Assembly: GCF_010692745.1 (NCBI RefSeq)
Contig: NZ_JAAHTB010000011.1
Coordinates: 62,001 to 126,000, forward strand
DNA from: Methylobacterium sp. BTF04
GTDB taxonomy: Bacteria; Pseudomonadota; Alphaproteobacteria; Rhizobiales; Beijerinckiaceae
DNA length: 64,000 nt
Direction of reading: 5' to 3'
Positions 9,539 to 19,809 of the stretch are shown piece by piece (position 1 is the first letter of the stretch; the number at the start of each line of letters is the position of its first letter). The notes under the pieces were generated by a model, which saw only the letters and a program-made list of their open reading frames with translations, made no database searches and was not told where the DNA came from. The position numbers were made by a program, and so were the translations under genes.

Positions 9539-11068
9539 CTACCTCTTCGTCATTCCACCGAGCACATTCCGAAGGATAGCATTGCCAACCTCAGTGCCGA
9601 CCTTGCGCGCCATCGAGCGCGCGGCATTGCCGATGACCTGCTCGGCAAGGCTCGGCGCCGGGCGACGCCCCTTGGTCGACGGCTTTGTGCCGAGGACGCT
9701 GCCGAGCCAGCCACCCATCAGTCCACCCAGACCATTCTCGGAGACAGCCTCCTCGCTCGGGCCCGAATCGAGCCCCTTGCGCTTGGCCAGAATCTCGTAG
9801 GCGCTCTCGTTGTCGACGGCTTCGTCGTATTTCCCCCGCAGCGGGCTTTTGGCGATCAGTTCGGCGCGCTCGGCCGGCGTGATCGGGCCGACGCGGCCCT
9901 GGGGCGGAGCGATCAGCGCGCGCTCCACCACCGAGGGCGTGCCCTTGGCCTCCAGAAAGCTCACCAGCGCCTCGCCGACGCCGAGTTCGGTGATCGCCTC
10001 GGCGACGTCGAAACCGGGATTCTGGCGAAACGTTTCGGCGGCCGCCTTCACCGCGCGCTGGTCCCGCGGCGTGAAGGCCCGCAGGGCATGCTGGACCCGG
10101 TTGCCGAGCTGGCCGAGCACCGTTTCCGGCACGTCGAGCGGGTTCTGAGTGACGAAATAGACGCCGACGCCCTTCGAGCGGATCAGGCGCACCACCTGCT
10201 CGACGGCATCGAGCAGGGCCTTCGGTGCATCGTCGAACAGCAGGTGCGCCTCGTCGAAGAAGAACACGAGCTTGGGCTTGTCGAGATCGCCCACTTCAGG
10301 GAGCTGCTCGAACAGCTCGGACAGCATCCACAGCAGGAAGGCGGCGTAGAGCCGGGGCCGCTGCATCAGCTTGTCGGCGGCCAGGATGTTGATGATGCCG
10401 CGCCCGTCGCGATCGGTCTTCATGAAGTCGTTGAGATCGAGGGCCGGCTCGCCGAAGAATTTGTCGGCGCCCTGGTTCTCCAGCATCAGGAGCTGGCGCT
10501 GGATCGCGCCGACCGAGGCCGCCGAGACATTGCCGTACTTGCCCGAGATCTCCTTCAGATTCTCGGTGAGGTAGAGCAGCAGCGCGCGCAGGTCCTTGAG
10601 GTCGAGGACCGGCCAATGGTTGTCGTCGGCGACCCGAAAGGCGATGTTGAGCACGCCCTCCTGGGTGTCGTTGAGCTCCAGCAGGCGCGCCAGCAGCAGC
10701 GGCCCCATCTCGATCACCGTGGCGCGAATCGGGTGACCCTGGTCACCGAACAAATCCCAGAACACCGTGGGGAAGCGGTCGGGCTCGTAGGTGATGCCGA
10801 GTTCCTCGGCGCGCTTGACGAAGACCGGCTTCGATTCGCCGGCCGCCGCGAGGCCCGACAGGTCGCCCTTGATGTCGGCGGCGAAGACCGGGACGCCGGC
10901 ATTGGAGAAGCCTTCGGCCATCACCTGCAGCGTCACCGTCTTGCCGGTGCCCGTGGCCCCCGCCACCAGCCCGTGGCGATTGGCGAGCCGAAGCATCAGT
11001 GCCTCCGGCTTGGTACCGCCGCCTTTGAGGATGCTCTTGCCGACCAGGATCGTGCCGTCGCCCTGCAT
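9539..11068 (-). CDS. HerA-like ATPase (DUF853, YjgR type)
   Basis: The 509-residue FtsK/HerA-superfamily ATPase has Walker A GATGTGKT at residues 37-44. Its Walker [14 protein letters not shown], lies near residue 270, and the sensor-like [29 protein letters not shown] follows. These features define the DUF853 family, a widespread but poorly characterised set of helicase-like ATPases. The C-terminal 80 residues are Gly/Arg-rich ([13 protein letters not shown]) as is usual for it. It stands alone on the minus strand, convergent with the AT-rich islet and divergent from the 128-residue gene at 11240. No NurA-like nuclease is adjacent, so a resection role is not supported. Confidence 0.88.
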   Translation of the reverse strand: MQGDGTILVGKSILKGGGTKPEALMLRLANRHGLVAGATGTGKTVTLQVMAEGFSNAGVPVFAADIKGDLSGLAAAGESKPVFVKRAEELGITYEPDRFPTVFWDLFGDQGHPIRATVIEMGPLLLARLLELNDTQEGVLNIAFRVADDNHWPVLDLKDLRALLLYLTENLKEISGKYGNVSAASVGAIQRQLLMLENQGADKFFGEPALDLNDFMKTDRDGRGIINILAADKLMQRPRLYAAFLLWMLSELFEQLPEVGDLDKPKLVFFFDEAHLLFDDAPKALLDAVEQVVRLIRSKGVGVYFVTQNPLDVPETVLGQLGNRVQHALRAFTPRDQRAVKAAAETFRQNPGFDVAEAITELGVGEALVSFLEAKGTPSVVERALIAPPQGRVGPITPAERAELIAKSPLRGKYDEAVDNESAYEILAKRKGLDSGPSEEAVSENGLGGLMGGWLGSVLGTKPSTKGRRPAPSLAEQVIGNAARSMARKVGTEVGNAILRNVLGGMTKR

Positions 11069-11239
11069 GATCGTCCGCTCCCAACGTCCGGTCGAAACGG
11101 GTCGGAAAAGACCCGCCCGTCCGTGTCATCCGGTTATGCCGTCAGGCCGCGGCATTTTCCAGCGTCGCGGTGCGTGGTCTTGATTTCAGCGCGGACAGAC
11201 CGGAAGGACAGGGTCCCGACTACGCTGGAGCGTTTTGAG

Positions 11240-11626
11240 ATGGACGAGTTGATTGCCCGCGTCACCACCGTGACAGGCCTGGATGCCGCGACAGCGCAGA
11301 CCGCCATCGGCCACATCCTGGCCTTCCTGCAAAAGGAGGGCCCGGCGACCGAAGTCGCGCAGCTGCTCGCCACAATGCCGGGTTCGGAGACCGCGGTCGC
11401 CGCATCGAACGCGGATGAAGGCGGCGGCGGCCTGATGGGCATGCTCGGCGGCATGATGGGCGGCGGCGTCATGGCGCTCGGCCAGAAGCTCATGGCGGCC
11501 GGCGTGCCGATGGGCCAGATGCAGCCCCTGGGCAGCGAACTCTTCGCCTATGGCCGCGAGAAGGCCGGCGAGGACGTGATGGGCCCGATCGTCGGCGCGA
11601 TTCCCGGCCTGAACCAGTTCGTCTGA
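11240..11626 (+). CDS. Small Gly/Met-rich helical protein (DUF2267/YidB-like, tentative)
   Basis: The ATG at 11240 follows GGAG at good spacing and gives 128 residues. The first 50 form a helical domain (MDELIARVTTVTGLDAATAQ, GHILAFLQKEG) that resembles DUF2267/YidB-type small cytoplasmic proteins. A Gly/Met-rich linker (GGGGLMGMLGGMMGGG) follows, then a conserved tail ending IPGLNQFV. The frame is open far upstream, but that part only mirrors the divergent ATPase gene. Function is unknown. It is transcribed divergently from the HerA-like gene and ends just before a strong hairpin. Confidence 0.7.
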   Translation: MDELIARVTTVTGLDAATAQTAIGHILAFLQKEGPATEVAQLLATMPGSETAVAASNADEGGGGLMGMLGGMMGGGVMALGQKLMAAGVPMGQMQPLGSELFAYGREKAGEDVMGPIVGAIPGLNQFV

Positions 11627-11640
11627 TTTCCTTGCGTTTT

Positions 11641-11675
11641 TCTTCGGCGGCTACCCATTGGGGAACCGCCGAAGA
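11641..11675. terminator. Strong hairpin after the 128-residue gene
   Basis: TCTTCGGCGG (11641-11650) pairs perfectly with CCGCCGAAGA (11666-11675) across a 15-nt loop. It lies 15 bp after the stop at 11626. No U-tract follows on the plus strand, so intrinsic termination would be weak. It may instead protect the 3' end of the mRNA. Confidence 0.5.
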
Positions 11676-11826
11676 GACCCCTGCGGGTTTCTACAAACAC
11701 CTCTCGCACAACGCGAATTCCTGTCATAAAAGCGTGCGCGCTTCGTGATGATGTGACCTCCCGAAGGCGCGAGGCTCAGGGCTCCAACGGGAGCCCGCCT
11801 CGCGGTCCCGACAGGCGGATTCGACG

Positions 11827-12855
11827 ATGGTCCCGAACTTCGCGCGAGACGCATCCGCGGCGTGGCTCACCGGCTGGGAGACGCATGTGCAGGCGCCCCT
11901 GGCCCGGATGAAACAGAAGCGGGCGGATGCCGGGTTTGCCGGATTGCCGGGCTTCGGCGGGCGCGGCCTGATCCCGCCCGGCGCCGTCCCGATCAAGTTC
12001 AAGCCGCGCCTGAAAAAGCCGCTGGCCGCACCGGGCCTCGACCCGAGCCTCGGCCGCATCGGCAACCTCGAAGTGCGGCTGGCGACCTCGGTGTCCGAGA
12101 TCCGCCGGGCGCAGCGCCTGCGCTACCGTGTGTTCTACGAGGAGATGTCGGCGATCCCCACCGGCATGACCCTGCTGGCCCGCCGCGACATCGACGATTA
12201 CGACACGGTCTGCGACCACCTCCTCGTCATCGACCACGCCGCCACCGACGCCAAACCGTTCCGGCGCCCGCGCCCAAAGGTGGTGGGCACCTACCGCCTG
12301 TTGCGCCAGGACGCGGCCGATCGGCATTTCGGCTTCTACTCGGCGGGCGAATACGACATCGCCCCGTTGCTCGCCGCGCATCCGGGAAAGCGCTTCCTGG
12401 AACTCGGCCGCTCCTGCGTGCTCAAGCCCTACCGCACCAAGCGCACGGTGGAGCTGCTTTGGGCCGGCATCTGGGCCTACGTCCAGCATCACCGCATCGA
12501 CGCGATGCTCGGCTGCGCCAGCCTGGAGGGGACCGACCCGGACCGCCTCGCCCTCCCGTTGAGCTTCCTCCACCACCACGCCCGCGCCCCCGAGAACTGG
12601 CGTGCCCGCGCTCTGCCGGAGCGCTACGTCGCCATGGATCGGCTGGCGCGGGAAGCGGTCGACCCGAAGGCCGCGCTGCAATCGCTGCCACCGCTGATCA
12701 AGGGGTATCTGCGCGTCGGCGCCACCTTCGGCGACGGGGCGGTGGTGGACCGGCAGTTCGGCACCACCGACGTGCTGGTGGTGCTCCCGGTCTCGGCCAT
12801 CGCCGCGCGCTACATCGACCATTTCGGCCCGGCCGCGAACCGCCGGGCGGCGTAA
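11827..12855 (+). CDS. olsB: Ornithine lipid synthase OlsB (L-ornithine N-alpha-acyltransferase)
   Basis: The 342-residue protein belongs to the OlsB/autoinducer-synthase-like GNAT group, which joins a 3-hydroxyacyl chain from acyl-ACP to ornithine to make lyso-ornithine lipid. Family segments include IGNLEVRLATS, RLRYRVFYEEM, DDYDTVCDHLLVID, VGTYRLLRQ and ELGRSCVLKPYR. The C-terminal half carries LPPLIKGYLRVGA. The N-terminal 75 residues are a Pro/Lys/Gly-rich extension. The acyl-adding partner OlsA is not adjacent. It converges on the SDR gene with an 8-bp gap, and its frame is continuous from the ATG at 11827. Confidence 0.88.
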   Translation: MVPNFARDASAAWLTGWETHVQAPLARMKQKRADAGFAGLPGFGGRGLIPPGAVPIKFKPRLKKPLAAPGLDPSLGRIGNLEVRLATSVSEIRRAQRLRYRVFYEEMSAIPTGMTLLARRDIDDYDTVCDHLLVIDHAATDAKPFRRPRPKVVGTYRLLRQDAADRHFGFYSAGEYDIAPLLAAHPGKRFLELGRSCVLKPYRTKRTVELLWAGIWAYVQHHRIDAMLGCASLEGTDPDRLALPLSFLHHHARAPENWRARALPERYVAMDRLAREAVDPKAALQSLPPLIKGYLRVGATFGDGAVVDRQFGTTDVLVVLPVSAIAARYIDHFGPAANRRAA

Positions 12856-12863
12856 GCGCGGCC

Positions 12864-13723
12864 TCAGGCCTTCGTGTCCGCCATCAGGGCGGCGAGCCCT
12901 TCGCGATAAGTCGGATAGGCCAGGTCCACGCCGAGTTCGTCGCGGATCAGCCGGTTCCGTACCCGCTTGTTCTCGCCGTAGAAGCTGCGCGCCATCGGGC
13001 TGAGATCGGCGGTCTCGAAGTCGATCTCGGGCGGCAGCGGCAGGCCGGCGAGGTCGGCCGCATGCTCGGTGACGACCTGCGGCGGCGTCGGCTCGTCGTC
13101 GGTGACGTTGTAGATCGCGCCGGCGCGCGGGCGAGCGATGGACGCGAGAAGCGTGGTGGCGATGTCATCCACATGGATGCGGTTGAAGACCTGTCCGGCC
13201 TTGATGATCCGCTGCGACTTGCCCTCGCGCAGTTTCACGATCGGGTTGCGGCCCGGCCCGTAGATACCCGACAGGCGAAACACCTGCACCGCCTTGCCGG
13301 TCTCCGCGCCCAGCGCGAGCCACGCGTTCTCCACGGCGATCCGGCCGTGCGAGCGCCCGCTCGCAGGATTGGGCTGCGTCGTCTCGTCGATCCACGCCCC
13401 CTGCTGGTCGCCATAGACCCCGATGGTGGAGAGATAGCCGATCCAGCCGATCCGGCTTTGGACGATCGCGTCGCGGTAGCGGCCGAGCACCGTGTCGCCG
13501 TCGCGGCCGGGTGGGGCGGACACCAGCAGAACGTCCGTGTCGGCCAGATCGGCGGCGATCCGTGCGTCGTCCACATCTGGGCCAAAGCCGCGCAGCGCGA
13601 CGCCGTCGAGCCCGGCGCCTGCCCGCGCCGGATCGGTCACGGTGGCGCGGACCTGGTCGAACTGAGCCGCTGCGCGTTCGACGAAGCGGCGCGCCGTGAA
13701 GCCGAGACCGAAGACGAAGAGAT

Positions 13724-13727
<4 letters not shown>
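12864..13727 (-). CDS. NAD-dependent epimerase/dehydratase-like SDR (YeeZ type)
   Basis: The 287-residue product starts [15 protein letters not shown], an N-terminal Rossmann nucleotide loop. It continues with [30 protein letters not shown] (YxxxK-type region altered), [12 protein letters not shown] and [15 protein letters not shown]. These are features of the atypical SDR group related to YeeZ and NAD-dependent epimerases; the substrate is unknown. The ATG at 13727 overlaps the stop of queG (ATGA), so the two are translationally coupled. The frame extends 13 codons upstream, but the overlap and Rossmann start favour this ATG. Confidence 0.82.
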
Positions 13728-14907
<1,180 letters not shown>

Positions 14908-14911
<4 letters not shown>

Positions 14912-15600
14912 AAGTCGAGATCCGCGTAATGGTCCGCCGGCGCCATCCCGGGCACCCGGTCGGCCAGCAGCGTGCGGAAGCACGGGCGCGACTTCACCCG
15001 CGCGTACCAGTCGCGTGCGGTCTCGTCCTCGTCCCAGGGCACGTCGCCGAGGTAATCGACGCAGGAGAGATGGGCGGCGGCGGCGAGATCGGCATAGGTC
15101 AGATGGTCGCCCGCCAGCCATTTGCGGCGGGACATCAGGTAGCCGATGTACTTGAGGTGATAGCGCACGTTGGTGCGCGCCGCCCGGATGGCGTTCATGT
15201 CCGGCGGCCCGCCACCGGCGGCGCTGTTCATGAAGCGCTTCGAGATCTTCTCGGTGACGAGGTACGCCGTCACCTCGGCGTCGAACTTCACCAGGAACCA
15301 GTCGAGCAGGCGCCGCACCTCGACCCGGCCCGCCGTGGTCTCGGGCAGGAGCCGGCGGCCGGAGAGGCCGAGGCCGCGGGTTTCGTCGAGATATTCCGCG
15401 ATGATGCCGGCCCCTGGCACCGCGAGACCCGATTGCTCCACCAGCACCGGGGTCGTGCCGGCGGGGTTGATGATCAGGAAAGCGTCGCGCCGCTCCCACG
15501 GCCGCTCCTCCACGAGGGCGGGCTCCATGCCCATCTCGGCGAGCACGAGACGGATGAAGCGCGAATGCGGACAGAAGGAGGAGTGGTGGAGCGTCGCCAT
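14908..15600 (-). CDS. fzlA: FzlA-like GST-fold cell division protein
   Basis: The 230-residue protein has a glutathione-S-transferase fold. Its N-terminus ([20 protein letters not shown]), [11 protein letters not shown] and [15 protein letters not shown], together with the extreme C-terminus ADHYADLDF, match FzlA. In Caulobacter FzlA binds FtsZ filaments and is needed for constriction; it appears not to use glutathione. The conserved C-terminal tail, required for that role, is intact. It lies upstream of queG with a 4-bp overlap and is transcribed divergently from uppP (224-bp spacer). An ordinary GST is the alternative. Confidence 0.78.
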
Positions 15601-15824
15601 CGAGGCCGTTTCAAACGGGGGAAAGTGCCGAGGGCGAGACGCGTCGAAGCCCCTCGGAGAGGGTCGGCGGATAAGCTTTATTGCCCGATCGTTGCCGCCT
15701 CATTAACACGCTCGATCGAGTGCGGTAACCGTCCGTCAATCCTGATCGGCGAAAGCTGCGGCCCGGACGTTGCAGGATCGGCGCGTCCCGGCCCCCGAAC
15801 AATCCGAATCGTCGAGGCGATGAC

Positions 15825-16631
15825 ATGATGGATGCGATGAGCATCGCGAAGGCGGTCGTGCTCGCCGTGGTCGAAGGCGCCACGGAGTTCATACCGGTCT
15901 CCTCCACGGGACATCAGTTGCTGGTCGGCCACTTCATCGGCTTCCAGTCTCCCAACAACACCTTCGAGGTGCTGATCCAGCTTGGCGCGATCCTGGCGAT
16001 CCTGGCGGTCTACTTCAAACGACTCGTCGGCATCGCGACCGCGCTGCCGAGCGATCCGAATGCGCGGCGGTTCGTGGCCGGCATCCTGCTCGCGTTCCTG
16101 CCGGCGGCGATCATCGGCGGCCTGTTCTCGAAATACATCAAATACTACCTCTTCAATCCGTGGATCGTGTGCGCGACCCTGGTGGCCGGCGGCATCGTCC
16201 TTCTGGTGCTCGACGAGACCGATCTCGATACCCGGAAGCACGACGTCTACGACTTCACCCTTCCGATGGATTTCAAGATCGGCCTGTTCCAGTGCCTGGC
16301 GATGATCCCCGGCGTGTCGCGCTCGGGTGCCACCATCGTCGGCGCGATGCTGATGGGCGCCGACAAGCGCTCGGCCACCGAATTCTCGTTCTACCTCGCG
16401 ATCCCGACCATGGCCGGCGCCTTCGCCAAGGATCTGCTCGACAACTACAAGAACCTCTCGAAGGACGATGCCGGCCTGATCGTGATCGGCTTCATCGTGG
16501 CCTTCGTCTCGGCGCTGATCGTGGTCCGCACGGTGCTCGACTACGTCTCCGCCCACGGCTTCCGGCTGTTCGCGTGGTGGCGCATCATCGTCGGCTCCCT
16601 GGGCTTCGCCGGCTTGATCATCCTCGGATAG
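15825..16631 (+). CDS. uppP: Undecaprenyl-diphosphatase UppP (BacA)
   Basis: The 268-residue integral membrane enzyme dephosphorylates undecaprenyl pyrophosphate, recycling the lipid carrier for peptidoglycan and other surface polymers. Both signature regions are present: [14 protein letters not shown] near residue 18 and [12 protein letters not shown] near residue 163. About eight hydrophobic segments can be seen. The ATG at 15825 follows GAGG at good spacing; another ATG is 4 codons in. It is a single gene followed by a palindrome and a hairpin terminator before mcmB. Confidence 0.96.
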   Translation: MMDAMSIAKAVVLAVVEGATEFIPVSSTGHQLLVGHFIGFQSPNNTFEVLIQLGAILAILAVYFKRLVGIATALPSDPNARRFVAGILLAFLPAAIIGGLFSKYIKYYLFNPWIVCATLVAGGIVLLVLDETDLDTRKHDVYDFTLPMDFKIGLFQCLAMIPGVSRSGATIVGAMLMGADKRSATEFSFYLAIPTMAGAFAKDLLDNYKNLSKDDAGLIVIGFIVAFVSALIVVRTVLDYVSAHGFRLFAWWRIIVGSLGFAGLIILG

Positions 16632-16732
16632 GCGGGACAGCGGCATCGCTCCGTTCTCCACGGCATAGGGGGCGAACGCAGGCTCGATGCGGTGGCGTCG
16701 CTTTCCGCCGGGACCTGGATGCAAAATACGCT

Positions 16733-16756
16733 TTCCCGGGGCAATTGCCTCGGGAA
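16733..16756. promoter_or_regulatory. 24-bp near-perfect palindrome upstream of mcmB
   Basis: TTCCCG at 16733-16738 and CGGGAA at 16751-16756 flank the perfect core GGCAATTGCC (16740-16749); only the G/T pair at 16739 and 16750 breaks the symmetry. With no loop it suits a dimeric protein-binding site better than an RNA hairpin. It is 80 bp before the mcmB start and inside the uppP-mcmB spacer. The regulator is unknown. Confidence 0.45.
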
Positions 16757-16778
16757 GCCTCGCCGTGCGAGGGCTTTT
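16757..16778 (+). terminator. Terminator-like hairpin after uppP
   Basis: GCCTCGC (16757-16763), a 3-nt loop and GCGAGGGC (16767-16774) form a GC-rich stem with one bulge, followed by TTTT. It should end uppP transcription on the plus strand before mcmB. Confidence 0.5.
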
Positions 16779-16836
16779 CCGGAGACAGATCGCCGATCCG
16801 CACAGGGTCGGTGCCATGACCGCGAAGGCCTGACCG

Positions 16837-18693
16837 ATGGAAGACCGCCCCCTCGCCGACCTGTTTCCGCCGGCGACCCGCGAGCGCTGGCTCGGCCTCG
16901 TCGACGGCGTCCTGAAGGGTGCGGATTTCGAGAAGCGGCTGGTGGGCAAGACCGCCGACGGGCTGCGGATCGAACCGCTCTACGACGCCGCCGAACCGGT
17001 CGCGCAGCCGATGCGCGCGCCGGGCCCCTGGCGCATCGCCCAGCGCGTCGATCATCCCGACGCCGGCACTGCCCGGACGCTCGCCATGGCCGACCTCGAA
17101 GGCGGGGCCGACGCGCTCACCCTGGTCTTCAACGGCGCCCCGACCGCGCGCGGCTTCGGCCTCGACGTCGCGGATGCCTCGGCCCTCGACACGGCGTTGG
17201 ACGGCGTGATGCTGTCGCTCATCGCCATCCGCATCGACGCGGGTGGACACGGCCTGCAGGCCGCCGCCGCCATCAAGGCGCTGGCCGCGGCACGCAGCGA
17301 GCCCCTGAGCGGGCTCGACCTCGATCTTGGTCTCGATCCGATCGGCACCTTCGCGGCCACCGGCACACTCGGCGCGGATTTCGGCGCGGCCCTCGCCCGC
17401 ACGCTCACCGAGTTCGACGCCGACGGCTTTTCCGGGCGGGCCTGTCTCGCCGACGGACGGCCCTACCACGCGGGCGGTGCGAGCGAGGGCGCCGAACTCG
17501 CCGCGGTGCTCGCCACCGCTGTGGCCTATCTGCGCGCCCTGGAGGCCGGGGGCCACGATCTCGGCCGCGCCCGCGATGCCATTGCGGTGCTGCTGGTGGC
17601 CGATACCGACGAATTCCTCACCATCGCCAAGTTCCGCGCCATGCGCCGGCTCTGGGCTCGCGTGGAGGCAGCCTGCGGCCTCGATCCGAAGCCCCTGCGG
17701 CTGCATGCCGAGACCGCATGGCGGATGATGAACCGCCGCGACCCCTTCGTGAACATCCTGCGCACCTCCATGGCCGCGTGCTCGGCCGGGCTCGGCGGTG
17801 CCGATAGCGTCACCGCCCTGCCCTACACGGCGGCCCTCGGCCTCGCCGATGCCTTCGCCCGGCGCGTGGCGCGCAACAGCCAGATCGTGCTCATCGAGGA
17901 ATCGAACCTCGCCCGCGTCGCCGATCCGGCGGCGGGTGCCGGCAGCTTCGAGACCTTGACGCAGCAGCTCACCGACACCGCCTGGGCCGCCTTCCAGGCG
18001 ATCGAGCGCGAAGGCGGCATCGTCGCCAGCCTGCGTGCCGGGCAAGTCCAGACCGACATCGCCGCGACACGGGCGACACGCGCCAAGGACGTCGCCACCC
18101 GGCGCGAAGCTCTCACCGGCGCCAGCGAGTTCCCCTTCCTGGCGGAGAAGCCCGTCACCGTTCTCGACGTGCCGCCCGTGGATGCACCGCCGGTGCCCTT
18201 TACCGGTGGAGAGACCTGGACCTGCGCGGCGCTGCCCGCGCACCGGCTCGCCGAGCCCTACGAGGCCCTGCGCGACGCCTCCGACGCGTATCTGGCGAAG
18301 GCGGGGCGCCGCCCGGCGGTGTTCCTCGCCAATCTCGGTGCGGTCGCGGTGTTCAACGCACGCTCGACATTCGCCGCCAACGCCTTCGCGGCGGGCGGTA
18401 TCGAGGCGGTGAACGAGGACGGCTTCACCGAGGCGGCGGCGCTCGCCGAGGCCTTCAAGCACTCCGGCGCGCGCATCGCCTGCCTGTGCTCGGCCGATTC
18501 GGTCTATGCGACGCACGCCGTGTCGGCGGCCGAAGCCCTCAAAGCGGCGGGTGCCGACACGATCTACCTCGCCGGCAAGCCGGGCGACCTCGCCGCGCCG
18601 CTGGAAGCGGCCGGTGTCGCGGCCTATCTCTACGCCGGCTGCGACCTGCTGGCGCTCCTCGACCAAGCCTTGGGGCGGGCGACCCACTCGTGA
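16837..18693 (+). CDS. mcmB: Methylmalonyl-CoA mutase small (beta) subunit
   Basis: The 618-residue protein is the non-catalytic partner of the B12-dependent mutase that converts methylmalonyl-CoA to succinyl-CoA, in methylotrophs part of the ethylmalonyl-CoA and propionate routes. Mutase TIM-barrel segments run through the first 400 residues (AETAWRMMNRRDPFVNIL, ARNSQIVLIEESNLARVADP). The C-terminal flavodoxin-like domain (ACLCSADSVYATHAV) lacks the DxHxxG cobalamin-binding motif, as expected for the small subunit. The large subunit mcmA is not in the window; in Methylobacterium the two are unlinked. ATG at 16837 follows AAGG. Confidence 0.92.
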   Translation: MEDRPLADLFPPATRERWLGLVDGVLKGADFEKRLVGKTADGLRIEPLYDAAEPVAQPMRAPGPWRIAQRVDHPDAGTARTLAMADLEGGADALTLVFNGAPTARGFGLDVADASALDTALDGVMLSLIAIRIDAGGHGLQAAAAIKALAAARSEPLSGLDLDLGLDPIGTFAATGTLGADFGAALARTLTEFDADGFSGRACLADGRPYHAGGASEGAELAAVLATAVAYLRALEAGGHDLGRARDAIAVLLVADTDEFLTIAKFRAMRRLWARVEAACGLDPKPLRLHAETAWRMMNRRDPFVNILRTSMAACSAGLGGADSVTALPYTAALGLADAFARRVARNSQIVLIEESNLARVADPAAGAGSFETLTQQLTDTAWAAFQAIEREGGIVASLRAGQVQTDIAATRATRAKDVATRREALTGASEFPFLAEKPVTVLDVPPVDAPPVPFTGGETWTCAALPAHRLAEPYEALRDASDAYLAKAGRRPAVFLANLGAVAVFNARSTFAANAFAAGGIEAVNEDGFTEAAALAEAFKHSGARIACLCSADSVYATHAVSAAEALKAAGADTIYLAGKPGDLAAPLEAAGVAAYLYAGCDLLALLDQALGRATHS

Positions 18694-18757
18694 GGGCAAC
18701 CGATCGGTCGGCTCGCGAGTTTCAACGGCCAGCCCCGCTTCCATCGAACGGATCACC

Positions 18758-19144
18758 ATGAGAGCCGCGATCGTCGTCGCAACATCCTTAAGCCTGCTGG
18801 CCCTCACTATGGGTGGGGCGGACGCCGCCAAGAAGAAGGTCCAGGTTCCCAATCGCTACGATGGATCGTGGAGCATCGAAGTCGTCACCATGGACGGGCC
18901 CTGCGACCGCGCCTACCGGTACGGCGTCCAGATTCGGAAGGGTGAGGCGAGCTATGCCGGCGGCGAGTTCAACATCGCCGGGCGCGTCTCCAATTCCGGT
19001 GCGGTGCGCGCCGTGATCAGCCGCGGGTCCGACAGCGCCGACGTGGTCGGACGCCTCGGACTCCAGGGCACTGGGGGCGGCACCTGGAACACGACCGGAT
19101 TGATCGCCTGCAGCGGCCGCTGGAACGCAGAGCGGCGCGGCTGA
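18758..19144 (+). CDS. Small exported protein of unknown function
   Basis: From the ATG at 18758 the product has 128 residues. It begins MRAAIVVATSLSLLALTMGG followed by ADAAKK, a good signal peptide. The mature part is beta-rich (YDGSWSIEVVTMDGPCDRAY, GLQGTGGGTWNTTGL, CSGRWNAER) with two cysteines likely to form a disulfide. I do not recognise a named family; similar small periplasmic proteins are common in Hyphomicrobiales. It lies 64 bp after mcmB on the same strand, which may be chance rather than function. The longer in-frame extension upstream overlaps mcmB and is not supported. Confidence 0.7.
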   Translation: MRAAIVVATSLSLLALTMGGADAAKKKVQVPNRYDGSWSIEVVTMDGPCDRAYRYGVQIRKGEASYAGGEFNIAGRVSNSGAVRAVISRGSDSADVVGRLGLQGTGGGTWNTTGLIACSGRWNAERRG

Positions 19145-19153
19145 CCGGCTGAA

Positions 19154-19177
19154 ACCTGTGCCCGGCCGGACACAGGT
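19154..19177. terminator. Possible hairpin after the 128-residue exported protein
   Basis: ACCTGTG (19154-19160) pairs with CACAGGT (19171-19177) across 10 nt. No U-tract follows, so this could be a weak terminator or a protein site. Confidence 0.35.
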
Positions 19178-19290
19178 GACAGGCACCTGACAATACGGCG
19201 ACACGGTGCAGCGATGCGCCCTGTTCCGAACGAAATCCTCGGTAAATACTGCGTGCGAATCGGGATTGATTTCGTACGGAGCTTCGCACG

Positions 19291-19719
19291 ATGAAGGCCT
19301 TGTTGCTCGGCGCGCTCGTCATGACCCTCGGCATCGGTACGGCCGACGCGGCAGGCCGTTCTCCCACCGACCCGCATGCCGTGATGACGCCGCTCGTTGA
19401 GGCAGCGACCGAGTGTTTCGCCGACACGGTGATGGCCAATCCCGCCGCCATGGGGCACGCCCGGGCCGGACGCTGGTATGAGGCCGCGGGAATCATCGGC
19501 TTTCTGTGCCGGCCGGAAGTCGATGCCATGATCGTGGCCCATGACCATCTCTTCGGCCGAGGCAGCGGCAACCGCTATTTTAAGACCGCCTATACGCGCC
19601 ACCTCGGGCAGGAACTCGCCGCCCGGCTTCAGCCGATGCTGGAGCGCAAGGCGGTGGCGAGCGCAGAGCCTCCGGTGGAGAAGGCCTCGCTCAACGACCC
19701 CGACAAGCCGGCCGAGTAA
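19291..19719 (+). CDS. Small exported protein of unknown function
   Basis: The 142-residue product begins MKALLLGALVMTLGIGTADA, a clear signal peptide with an ADA-A cleavage site. The mature protein is mostly helical, with two cysteines (TECFADTV and FLCRPEVD) and conserved-looking aromatic positions (RWYEAAGI, RYFKTAYTRHLG). The last 20 residues are polar and probably disordered. No family is recognised. The ATG at 19291 follows CGGAG. It lies between the other small exported protein and a diguanylate cyclase, without evident operon linkage. Confidence 0.68.
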   Translation: MKALLLGALVMTLGIGTADAAGRSPTDPHAVMTPLVEAATECFADTVMANPAAMGHARAGRWYEAAGIIGFLCRPEVDAMIVAHDHLFGRGSGNRYFKTAYTRHLGQELAARLQPMLERKAVASAEPPVEKASLNDPDKPAE

Positions 19720-19809
19720 GGGGCGCCGGACACTCCGGACATAAAACCTTAACGGACGCAAAGGTACGGTCGACGCATCGCCGTAACGTTGCCGGTAGGG
19801 GAGCCGCCC

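Noticed and set aside
16632-16836. Possible cobalamin riboswitch before mcmB
   Set aside because: No conserved B12-box or long multi-stem structure; the spacer has only the palindrome and a terminator-like hairpin.
16618-18852. Long open frame antisense to mcmB
   Set aside because: High-GC coding sequence creates long antisense frames; the product is a low-complexity Arg/Gly/His mix with no homology and mcmB is clearly real.
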